A model generated the notes under the pieces. It worked only from the letters and a program-made list of their open reading frames with translations, was not told where the DNA came from and made no database searches. Below, one piece after another: positions 1 through 7,776 of a stretch of 64,000 nucleotides of DNA. This DNA comes from Lewinellaceae bacterium. Its GTDB lineage: Bacteria; Bacteroidota; Bacteroidia; Chitinophagales; Saprospiraceae. Position 1 is the stretch's first letter. Every line of letters starts with the position of its first letter. The translations under genes and the position numbers were made by a program. The stretch is taken from contig JACJYA010000005.1 of assembly GCA_020636315.1 (NCBI GenBank), forward strand, positions 62,001 to 126,000, read 5' to 3'.

Positions 1-1071
1 AATCAGGAAATTTATCCGACGACAACAGGTTTGTTATTTATCGGCAGCCAAAAGGCACAAAGGGAATTCCCTTATAATTTAATCAAATATATCCGCTACA
101 AACAGGATGGAACTTATACACCTTATGAATTCAAGGGCGATTTACTTCAGATAGCTGATGAAAGTTTTCAGCAACTGAAGTCGGAAATAAACCTCACAGA
201 GTTCAGATTCGGGCTTTTCAGGGAATATATAGAGGATTACCCTGAAGTAGTCTTAAGGGAACTATTGATCAACGCTATTGCCCATCGTGATTATTCTAGG
301 CAGGCCTATATTGAGATTAGAAAATATGATCATTATATTGAGTTTGAGAGTCCTGGAGGTTTTCCTGATGGCATTACCATTCACAATTATTTGAGAAAAT
401 CAAATCCAAGGAATCCATATATCATGGATATTTTACGAGAAACCAAATACGCGGAAAAAGCAGGAAGTGGTTTCGATAAAATATTCACTGAATTGTTGAT
501 GAAAGGTAAGTCATTACCTGTTTCGCAAGAAACTGAAAATAGTTTGATCTTCCGGGTTTCTGCTGAGACATTTTCTGAACAACTCATTCAACTCAGTTTC
601 TACTTCAAAGAATTGTTTGGCCATGATATGGACCTGGAAAAATTGCTTGTTCTTGATGCAATTTGCAGAACAAACAAAATAACCTTGAAAGAACTGGAAG
701 AAAGCCCACATATAAGCAAGGTTCAACTGAAAAGGATATTGAGAGAGTTACAGGATATCGAATTTATAGAAACCACAGGTAAAACCAGCGGATTAAAATA
801 TCTCATCCATAAGTCAAAGCTCATTTCTGCAAAAGATGAGAGAACATATATTCTTAATAAACAGCAAACAAAACAAAAGCAAATTGAAGTTATACTAAGG
901 TATTTGAATGAATTTGAAGAGATTGATAATGAAAAGGCAAGAGAGGTTTTGGTTCTACCTGATAGTAAAATTTCAGATGTTTCTCGTTTATTTAAAGAAA
1001 TGCTCGAAAAGAATTTGATTAAGGTTAACAGGAGGGGGAGAAGAAAGACTTTTTACAGTAAAAAGAATTGA
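1..1071 (+). CDS. ATP-binding AlbA_2/HATPase_c_4 family regulator, 5'-truncated
   Basis: The reading frame is already open at base 1, and the residues before the first TTG (PTTTGLLFIG) match the usual middle of this family, so the N-terminus (AlbA_2 domain) lies outside the window. The visible part holds a GHKL-type ATP-binding region: an N-box-like stretch (ELLINAIAHRDYS), a G1-like GGFPDG and a G2-like AEKAGSGFDKI. The C-terminal part is helical, charged and looks like winged-helix DNA-binding domains. Proteins of this type (COG2865) are annotated as predicted transcriptional regulators and are often found inside type I restriction loci, which fits the hsdR gene 2.7 kb downstream. Its molecular role is unknown. 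Family assignment is fairly sure; a link to restriction is inference from context. Confidence 0.8.
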   Translation, partial: NQEIYPTTTGLLFIGSQKAQREFPYNLIKYIRYKQDGTYTPYEFKGDLLQIADESFQQLKSEINLTEFRFGLFREYIEDYPEVVLRELLINAIAHRDYSRQAYIEIRKYDHYIEFESPGGFPDGITIHNYLRKSNPRNPYIMDILRETKYAEKAGSGFDKIFTELLMKGKSLPVSQETENSLIFRVSAETFSEQLIQLSFYFKELFGHDMDLEKLLVLDAICRTNKITLKELEESPHISKVQLKRILRELQDIEFIETTGKTSGLKYLIHKSKLISAKDERTYILNKQQTKQKQIEVILRYLNEFEEIDNEKAREVLVLPDSKISDVSRLFKEMLEKNLIKVNRRGRRKTFYSKKN

Positions 1072-1233
1072 TGTCGTTTGCAAAACATGTTTTTTCGTTT
1101 GCAGGAAGCTGAAAAGTGCAAACGAAAAAGGTGCTGAATATCAGCGACTTACTTGTTTTGAAACTTTTGCTTTTCTTTTTTTCGTTTGCATAACCTGATA
1201 CAAGAGCATTTCGTAGAAGCTCAAAACAAAAAA

Positions 1234-1253
1234 CCCCGGTTGAAGAACCGGGG
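1234..1253. terminator. GC-rich hairpin, possible bidirectional terminator
   Basis: An 8-bp perfect stem (CCCCGGTT/AACCGGGG) closes a GAAG loop. On the plus strand it is followed by ACTTTTC; on the minus strand by a run of six T. It lies 163 bp after the stop codon of the upstream gene. Confidence 0.45.
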
Positions 1254-1270
1254 ACTTTTCGCGGCCCGAC

Positions 1271-1434
1271 AGAGCATGTTTGAAGGCGGTGCTTTGAAAG
1301 CGAAAATTGCAGATTTGGGGTTCTCGCAAGGCTGATTTTCGAGTGCATAGCGGCGCTACGGACGAGAAAATAGCCGAAGCGAGGTTCCTGAATATGCAAT
1401 TTGCAGCCCAAATGACTGCCTTTAAACATGCTCT
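1271..1434. repeat. 164-bp long palindrome (MITE/REP-like)
   Basis: The outer 20 bases (1271-1290 and 1415-1434) are inverted repeats matching at 18 of 20 positions. Inner segments are also complementary: CTCGCAAGGCTGATTTTCG near 1322-1341 against the segment near 1367-1384. The whole piece can fold into one long imperfect hairpin around 1350. It codes for nothing recognisable. No second copy was seen in this window. Confidence 0.6.
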
Positions 1435-1613
1435 CTGGCCATGCGGCCAGGCCAGGTCGGCTTATCTTTACAACAAACCGGGAATACCGGAAGTTGACAA
1501 ATTAATGGATGCCCGCGCTTGCACTAAGTCCGTATGGACAACGACCTGAAGTCGGAGTTCATGCAGCGAAGGCACTGTAAAGTTAGGGTAAATGATCCGA
1601 TAAAACAAGCACT

Positions 1614-1755
1614 CTGGACTTTGGACGGTCCTAGGGTAAAGTCGGAAATCGGAAGGCGGAAGGCGGAAAAACAGGCGTTGAGCACCTATTTGGACCCAAA
1701 TTCCGACTTCCGATTTCCCACTTCCGACTTCAAATGGGGCACGTCCAAAGTCCAG
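1614..1755 (+). repeat. 142-bp inverted-repeat element, copy A
   Basis: Perfect 14-bp terminal inverted repeats (CTGGACTTTGGACG at 1614-1627 and its complement at 1742-1755) enclose two arrays of heptamers: CGGAAAT/CGGAAGG units at 1643-1670 and TTCCGAC/TTCCGAT units at 1701-1728. The arrays are roughly complementary, so the element folds on itself. A second copy in the opposite orientation lies at 58400-58537 and differs at about one base over the shared core. This is the signature of a mobilised non-autonomous element. Confidence 0.75.
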
Positions 1756-1984
1756 AAGTATTGAAAGTTATCGGCTGTCATTACGGATGAGCTGAAGCGC
1801 AAGGTTTCAATTCCACAAAAACTTGGAAAATTGGAGCCGTTCTGATTTTTTTTAGAGGCAATATTTTGTTATTCAATAGTTTAAATTCCACAAGGATTTC
1901 CACAAAGTTCAGGTCTTTTACCATGAGAAAAACCATCAATAACAAAAAAACGTATCTTAGGACTGCATAAAAGACACGAACAGC

Positions 1985-3328
1985 ATGATCGGCAAGATTA
2001 CCATCCGGGATTTCAAAAGTTACCGACAGGCGGAGCTCAAGCTTTCGCCCCTCACGGTGTTAGTGGGCGCCAATGCTTCGGGAAAGAGCAACGCTTTGGA
2101 GGCCATCCGCTTTTTGAACTGGATGGCGCAGGGGCACAAACTGTCTTCCCTGCAGTATATGGTCAATGAAAACGACCAGGTCGTCCGGGGCAGGGTCGCT
2201 GACCTGCCCCGGCGCGGTGCAAAGGAATTCGGGCTGGGGTGTACGCTTTCCCCCTTTAAAGGCAAAATCGTTTTTTTGAAGAAGCATGATGGCCTCTACA
2301 ATACGCTCGAACTGAGCCTGGGGCTTCGGGAAAACGATGAGTTGCACATTGAAAGCGAAACGGTTTATGCCCCTGAGCAGGAAGGCTACAATACCTTGTA
2401 TCGTACAATCGAACCCAGCAAGGGGGTGAATACCCAGATCAGTGTCGAGTACAACAATTTTGCCAGAGGAGGAAAGAAGCCTCAGGTTTCCTGTACAGAT
2501 CAGATGGCCGTATTTCTCCAGTTGGAAAGCGCCGCCCGCTTCGCCGACGGGCATAAAGAGGCAAAGCAGTCGATCCCAAGGGTGGCCAAAAGATTTGAGG
2601 ATCACCTGGCGGGTATTTTATTTCTGGACCCGGTTCCTCAGAAGATGCGGGATTACAGCTTTCTGTCGGAAAAAAAGCTTCAGGGAGATGGAAGTAACCT
2701 CTCGGCGGTACTCTATCATCTATGGAATAGTGAAGATGAAAAAGAGAAAAACAGAAACACCTTACTGGAATTCATCCAAAGCCTGCCGGAGCAGAGCATT
2801 GCGGGAATCGATTTCCTTGAGGGGCCCCGCGGCGAGGTAATGATCCAACTGAAAGAAACTTTTGGAGGTGAAGAACACTACTGCGATGCCGGCCTGCTTT
2901 CCGACGGTACGCTGAGGGTTCTGGCGCTGGCCGCTGCCTTGTTGTCTGCTGAGCCTGGAAGCCTAGTGATCATTGAGGAAGTGGACAACGGTGTCCATCC
3001 CAGCCGGGCGGGCAAGCTGCTGCAATCTATTAATGATATTGCCAAAGAAAAACAGCTGGCCGTGCTGATCAGCAGCCACAACCCGGCCCTTTTGGATGCT
3101 TTGCCGGATGAAGCAGTTCCCGACGTCGTTTTTTGCTACCGTAACCCCCAAACCGGCTGGAGTGAACTGGCGCGGCTGGAAGACTTTACGGATTATCCGG
3201 AACTGACCGCCCAGGGCGCTCTCGGGGAGCTGCTGACCAAGGGGCTTATTGACCGTTTTGTAAAACACCATCCTGGCTCGGAGGAGAAAAAGCGGAAAGC
3301 CTTGAAGTGGTTGGAGTCCATTAAATAA
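1985..3328 (+). CDS. ABC-type AAA family ATPase (AAA_21/OLD-like, no TOPRIM domain)
   Basis: The 447-residue protein starts with the RecF/SMC-like pattern ITIRDFKSYRQAEL followed at residues about 27-35 by a Walker A motif (GANASGKS). Near the C-terminus come an ABC-signature-like LLSDGTLRVLALAAALL, a Walker B motif (SLVIIEEVDNGVHPSR) and an H-loop (VLISSHNPALLDAL). These are the hallmarks of AAA_21/AAA_15 ATPases, which commonly act as sensor or motor subunits of two-gene defence systems such as Rlo pairs, Septu and OLD relatives. The nuclease partner appears to be the PIN gene 11 bp downstream, and hsdR starts 3 bp after that, so the three are probably one transcript. The ATPase call is safe; a defence function is inferred from the fold and the neighbours. 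Confidence 0.87.
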   Translation: MIGKITIRDFKSYRQAELKLSPLTVLVGANASGKSNALEAIRFLNWMAQGHKLSSLQYMVNENDQVVRGRVADLPRRGAKEFGLGCTLSPFKGKIVFLKKHDGLYNTLELSLGLRENDELHIESETVYAPEQEGYNTLYRTIEPSKGVNTQISVEYNNFARGGKKPQVSCTDQMAVFLQLESAARFADGHKEAKQSIPRVAKRFEDHLAGILFLDPVPQKMRDYSFLSEKKLQGDGSNLSAVLYHLWNSEDEKEKNRNTLLEFIQSLPEQSIAGIDFLEGPRGEVMIQLKETFGGEEHYCDAGLLSDGTLRVLALAAALLSAEPGSLVIIEEVDNGVHPSRAGKLLQSINDIAKEKQLAVLISSHNPALLDALPDEAVPDVVFCYRNPQTGWSELARLEDFTDYPELTAQGALGELLTKGLIDRFVKHHPGSEEKKRKALKWLESIK

Positions 3329-3339
3329 TATTATCAGGC

Positions 3340-3804
3340 ATGCCCGGAAACCCCGTAATTTGGATTGTTGATACTTCCGTATTCTTAAATGTTTTGGACG
3401 TTCCCCAATTCAATCAGGACAGGGGAGAAGTTCTGGCCAATTTTGAAAGCCGAATTAACAATGGCGACACTTTTCTATTACCAATCACTACTGTAATCGA
3501 AACAGGCAATCACATCGCGCGTATTAACAATGGAAATCAAAGGCAAGACTTTGCACAGAAATTTTCCGATCAGGTTCTGGCATCTATTGAAGGCGAATCG
3601 CCCTGGAAACCACTGGAATATCCAGAAGCCGAGGATGTCAAAAAATGGTTAGCTGATTTTCCAAATACAGCGCAGGCTGGTGTTGGGTTGGGCGATCACA
3701 TTATCATAAAACAATGGAAGGAGCAATGCTCAAAGTATCCGGCTTACTTAGTCAAAATATGGAGCCTTGACATCCATTTGCAAGGATATGAATGCAATCA
3801 TTAA
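3340..3804 (+). CDS. PIN-domain nuclease-like protein paired with the AAA ATPase
   Basis: This 154-residue protein opens with IWIVDTSVFLNVLD, the first strand of a PIN domain with its metal-binding Asp. Further acidic residues sit where the family places them: TTVIETGNHI (Glu), GLGDHIIIKQW (Asp) and SLDIHLQGY (Asp). PIN domains are metal-dependent RNases or DNases, best known as VapC toxins. No VapB-like antitoxin precedes it; the partner is the AAA ATPase 11 bp upstream, and hsdR follows after 3 bp. I infer an ATPase-gated nuclease module carried within a type I restriction operon. The exact subfamily is not recognised. Confidence 0.7.
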   Translation: MPGNPVIWIVDTSVFLNVLDVPQFNQDRGEVLANFESRINNGDTFLLPITTVIETGNHIARINNGNQRQDFAQKFSDQVLASIEGESPWKPLEYPEAEDVKKWLADFPNTAQAGVGLGDHIIIKQWKEQCSKYPAYLVKIWSLDIHLQGYECNH

Positions 3805-3807
3805 GCC

Positions 3808-6800
3808 ATGAAGCCACCCTCATTCCAGGAAGATCACATCTCCCAACTCCCCGCTCTCCAGTTTCTCCAAAACCTGGGCTATGCCTACCTCTCTACGGAG
3901 GAAGCCCTGCGGCTGCGCGGCGGGAAAAGCTCGGCGGTGTTGCTGGAGAGTGTGTTGGAAGCGCAACTGCAGAAGATCAACCGAATACAGTACAAGGGCG
4001 GCGAATACGATTTCTCCCAGAGCAGCATACAGGCCGGCATCAACGCCCTGAAGGATGTGCCCCTGCAGGAAGGCCTCATCGCCGCCAACGAGGCCGTGTA
4101 CAACCTCCTCACCCTGGGCAGGGCGATGGAAGAAACCATCGAGGGCGATAAGAAAAGCTACACTCTACAGTACATCGACTGGAAGCAACCGGAGAACAAT
4201 ACCTTTCACCTCACCGAAGAATTCAGCGTGCAGCGCGCCGGCAGCCACGAGCATTACCGGCCCGACATCGTGCTGTTCGTCAATGGCATCCCCCTGGTAG
4301 TCATCGAATGCAAGCGGCCGGACATCAAGGAGCCGATCAGCCAGGCCATCTCCCAGCACCTGCGCAACCAGCAGGAGGACGGTATCCGCCTGCTCTATGC
4401 CTACTCGCAGATCCTGCTGAGCCTGGCTACCAACGATGCGGCTTATGCTACGACCGGGACGAAAGAAAAGTTCTGGTCGAAGTGGAAGGAGCAGATGGAA
4501 TCGGAAGCAGAAGCGCAGCAGTTCGGTCAAACGCTGAGCGAACTGAAGAACCGCCCCCTGGCGGACGAGCAGATGCAACAACTGTTTGCCCAGCGCTACG
4601 CCTACGTGCGCCGACACTTCGAAAAAGCGGCGGAGTACGAGCGGGCAACTACCGAACAGGACCAATACCTCTGGGCCCTCTGCCGTCCTACCCGCCTGCT
4701 GGATCTCACATTCAACTTCATCGTTTATGACGCCGGCGCCAAAAAGATCGCCCGCTACCAGCAGTATTTTGCCATCAAAAGGACGATGGAACGGCTGCGG
4801 GCGCTGGAGCACGGCAGGCGCCGGGGCGGGGTCATCTGGCACACCCAGGGCAGCGGCAAGTCGCTCACGATGGTGATGCTGGCTCAGGCCATTGCCCTCG
4901 ACAAGGCCATCCGCAACCCCAAGATCGTCATCGTCACCGACCGGGTGGACCTGGATGATCAGATCTATCAGACATTTATAAAGTGCCATCTGCCCGTGTT
5001 GCAGGCCCGGACCGGTAAGCACTTGCTGGAGTTGCTGAGCAGCAAGAGCGACGCTGTGGTGACCACCATCATCAACAAATTCGATACCGCGGTCAACCAG
5101 GCCCGGAAACCCTTCGAATCGCCCGACATCTTTGTTCTGGTAGATGAAGGGCACCGCTCCCAGCACGGCATTTTCAACATCAGTATGGAAAAGGTGTTTC
5201 CCAACGGCTGCTTTGTAGCCTTTACCGGGACGCCCCTGCGGAAGAAAGAAAAGAATACCGCCAAAAAGTTCGGTGGGCTGATCGACAAATACACGGTCGA
5301 TCAGGCGGTAAAGGATAAAGCCGTGGTGCCCCTGCTGTACGAAGCTACCGCCATGCCCTGCAGGAGGTCAACGAGCGCCCGATCGACGCCTATTTCGCCA
5401 AAGTCTCTGAGCCGCTGACCGAATACCAGCGGGCGGACCTGAAAAAGAAATTCAGCCGCGCCGATCAGCTGAACGTCGCCGACCAGAAGATCTACGCCAT
5501 TGCGTGGGACATCAGCGAGCACTACCGCGACGCCAGCGCGGCACTGACTGGAAGGGCAGCTCGTCTGCCAGAGCAAATTGTCCGCCATCAAGTACAAAAA
5601 ATACCTGGATGATATCGGGCGGGTCTCCTCGGAGGTGCTTATCTCTCCGCCCGATATGCGGGAAGGGGAGGACAGTGCGTATGACGAATCCAGCGATGAG
5701 GTCAAACGCTTTTGGAAAAGCAGGATGGACGAGTTTGGTGGCAGCCCCAAAAAATACGAAAAACACCTCATCAACCGCTTCAAGTACGACGACGAACCGG
5801 AGATCATCATCGTGGTGGATAAATTGCTGACTGGCTTCGACGCGCCTCGGAATACGTTCCTTTACCTCACCCGCAGCCTGCGGGAGCACACCCTATTGCA
5901 GGCCATTGCCCGTGTCAACCGGGTGCATTCCGGAAAGGACTACGGTTTTATCATCGACTACTATGGTGTGCTGAAAGAATTGGATGAAGCCCTGCGCACC
6001 TATTCCAGCTTCCAGGAATTCGATGCCGAGGACCTGGAGTTTACCCTGGTCAATATTGCCGAAGAGGCCAAAAAGCTGCCGCAGGCGCATTCCGAACTCT
6101 GGGACATCTTTAAAGCCGTGCCCAACAAATACGACGAGCCTGCCTACGAGGAAGCCCTTCGCGATGAAGCCAAACGAGCGGCATTCTATGACAAGCTCAG
6201 CGTATATGCTCGTTTGCTCAAACTGGCTTTATCCAGCATTGAATGGAATACCGAAACACCGCAAAAGGAGATCGATAGATATAAGTACGACCTGGGGTTC
6301 TTCTCCAGGCTCCGCCTTTCCGTCCGGCAACGTTTCGCCGATGTGGTGGATTTTAAATCCTATGAAGATCAGATCCAGAAGCTGATCGACAAACACGTCA
6401 CTTCCCATGAAGTGAGGCCCATTACGGAGTTGGTCAACATCTTCGACAAAGAAGAATTCGAGCAGGAGGTGGCGAAGATCACGGGCGTAGCGGCCAGGGC
6501 GGACACCATTGCTCACCGCACTGCGAAGCACATCAATGAAAAGATGGATGAGGACCCGGCGTTCTACAAAAAGTTTTCCGAGCTTTTGAAAGAAACCATC
6601 CGGGCATACGAAGAGCGGCGCATCTCGGAAGCGGAGTACCTGAAGCGGGCTAAAGACATCGAGGAGTCGGTGCTGCATCGCACCGGCAGCGATATTCCGG
6701 AAAGCCTGAGGGGTAGGGAAGTGGCTCAGGCGTTTTATGGCATTACATTCGAGTCCTTTAAATTGAAGTTCGAGGAGGAGGGGCTTGCCCGGACCATAGC

Positions 6801-7032
6801 TGCCGAAGCTGGCGGCGGTATTGATGATTTAGTACAACAGCTCGTGCTGGATAACGGCAAACCAAAGGTGGATTGGTGGGATAAATCCGGCCTGATCGGC
6901 CAGATGGAGATCGCTATCGGCGATTTTCTGATGGATGACATCCGGGATAAATACGGTGTAAGCCTTTCTTTTGGTGATATTGACGATATTGCCGCCCGAA
7001 GCATTGAAGTGGCAAAGTTGAGGTACAAATAA
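3808..7032 (+). CDS. hsdR: Type I restriction enzyme endonuclease/translocase subunit HsdR, frame broken three times
   Basis: HsdR cleaves DNA far from the recognition site after ATP-driven translocation. Seen here are the PD-(D/E)xK nuclease motif (RPDIVLFVNGIPLVVIECKRP split over residues about 152-172), a Walker A motif (HTQGSGKS, residue about 350), the DEAD-like box VDEGHRSQ, motif III AFTGTPL and, in the second part, TGFDAP and QAIARVNR. The first frame (3808-5418) stops early. Homology continues in a second frame from about 5345 (ALQEVNERPIDAYF), a third from about 5534 (QRGTDWKG), and then back in the first frame from about 5557 (QLVCQSKLSAIKYK) to 7032. Each shift equals loss of one base next to a G or C run, and the three losses together restore the frame. 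Consensus error is more likely than true decay. HsdM and HsdS are absent from the window. Confidence 0.85.
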
Positions 7033-7037
7033 GCAAA

Positions 7038-7736
7038 ATGAGCGAACACCGGCTGCAATTCGGCTCCAAAGAGATCGTCTTCGACTTGAAGTATCAGGAG
7101 CGAAAATCCCTGGGGATAACCGTCCATCCAGACAGGAAAGTGACCGTGAAAGCGCCGGTGGACGTCGCCCTGGACAAGGTTCTGGAAAAGGTCCGCAAAC
7201 GAGCTCCCTGGATACTGAAGCAACAGAGCTATTTTCTGTCTTTTGAGCCGTTGACTCCACCCCGGAAATATGTTAGCGGAGAGGGCCATTTGTATCTTGG
7301 CAGGCAATATCGTTTAAAGATCCTCGACGCTCCGAAAGAGGAAGTCAAGTTGAAAAGGGGCTTTCTGGAGGTTCATACCAGAGACAAAACCAGAGCAAAA
7401 AAACTGGTGTTTGATTGGTACAAGGCGCGTGCGGAGTTGAAATTCCGGGAAATAGCGGAGAAATGGATCACCCGGTTCAAAAAGTACGGGGTTGAACCTT
7501 CCGCCTTGGTTGTCAAGTGGATGGAAAAGCGTTGGGGCAGTTGCACGCCGAAGGGAAAGGTTATTCTCAATATTGAATTGATGAAAGCCCCCAAAGGTTG
7601 TATCGAATACGTGATCGTTCATGAACTCTGCCATCTGGTTCACCACAATCATAATGCCGCCTTTTTCGAGCTGCAAACAAGGGAAATGCCGGAATGGCGA
7701 AAGTGGAAAGAGAGGTTGGAAAATGTACTGGCATAG
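7038..7736 (+). CDS. YgjP-like (DUF45, M48-related) metallopeptidase
   Basis: The 232-residue protein carries the zincin motif VIVHELCHLVHHNHNAAF near residues 192-209, giving HExxH plus a downstream glutamate in ELQTREMPEW. The family (COG1451, DUF45) is also called YgjP-like and is found beside hsdR in many type I restriction loci. The upstream WMEKRWGSCTPKGKVILN is the typical family block preceding the zinc site. It starts 5 bp after the hsdR stop, so it is the last gene of the restriction transcript. Its substrate is unknown; a role in turning over the restriction complex or handling DNA-protein crosslinks is only a guess. Family assignment is confident. Confidence 0.85.
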   Translation: MSEHRLQFGSKEIVFDLKYQERKSLGITVHPDRKVTVKAPVDVALDKVLEKVRKRAPWILKQQSYFLSFEPLTPPRKYVSGEGHLYLGRQYRLKILDAPKEEVKLKRGFLEVHTRDKTRAKKLVFDWYKARAELKFREIAEKWITRFKKYGVEPSALVVKWMEKRWGSCTPKGKVILNIELMKAPKGCIEYVIVHELCHLVHHNHNAAFFELQTREMPEWRKWKERLENVLA

Positions 7737-7776
7737 AAAATTCGTATATTCACCCCGAAAACAATCCTAACCAAAC

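Larger units (their letters stand above)
1072..1984. other. 913-bp intergenic region carrying two palindromic elements
   Basis: No convincing gene lies here. Short ORFs in several frames run through palindromic DNA and have no family resemblance. The stretch contains a GC-rich hairpin (1234-1253), a 164-bp long inverted repeat (1271-1434), a 142-bp terminal-inverted-repeat element (1614-1755), and then about 230 bp of AT-rich DNA before the AAA ATPase gene that should hold its promoter. The two elements suggest insertions between the truncated regulator and the ATPase-PIN-hsdR unit. Confidence 0.6.

Noticed and set aside
1025..1764. Several short ORFs in both strands between the COG2865 gene and the AAA ATPase
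   Set aside because: They lie within the palindromic elements and show no family likeness or start context.
3808..5418. A separate 536-residue protein with its own C-terminus
   Set aside because: The last 30 residues are a frameshift product; HsdR homology continues in other frames and then back in the same frame to 7032.
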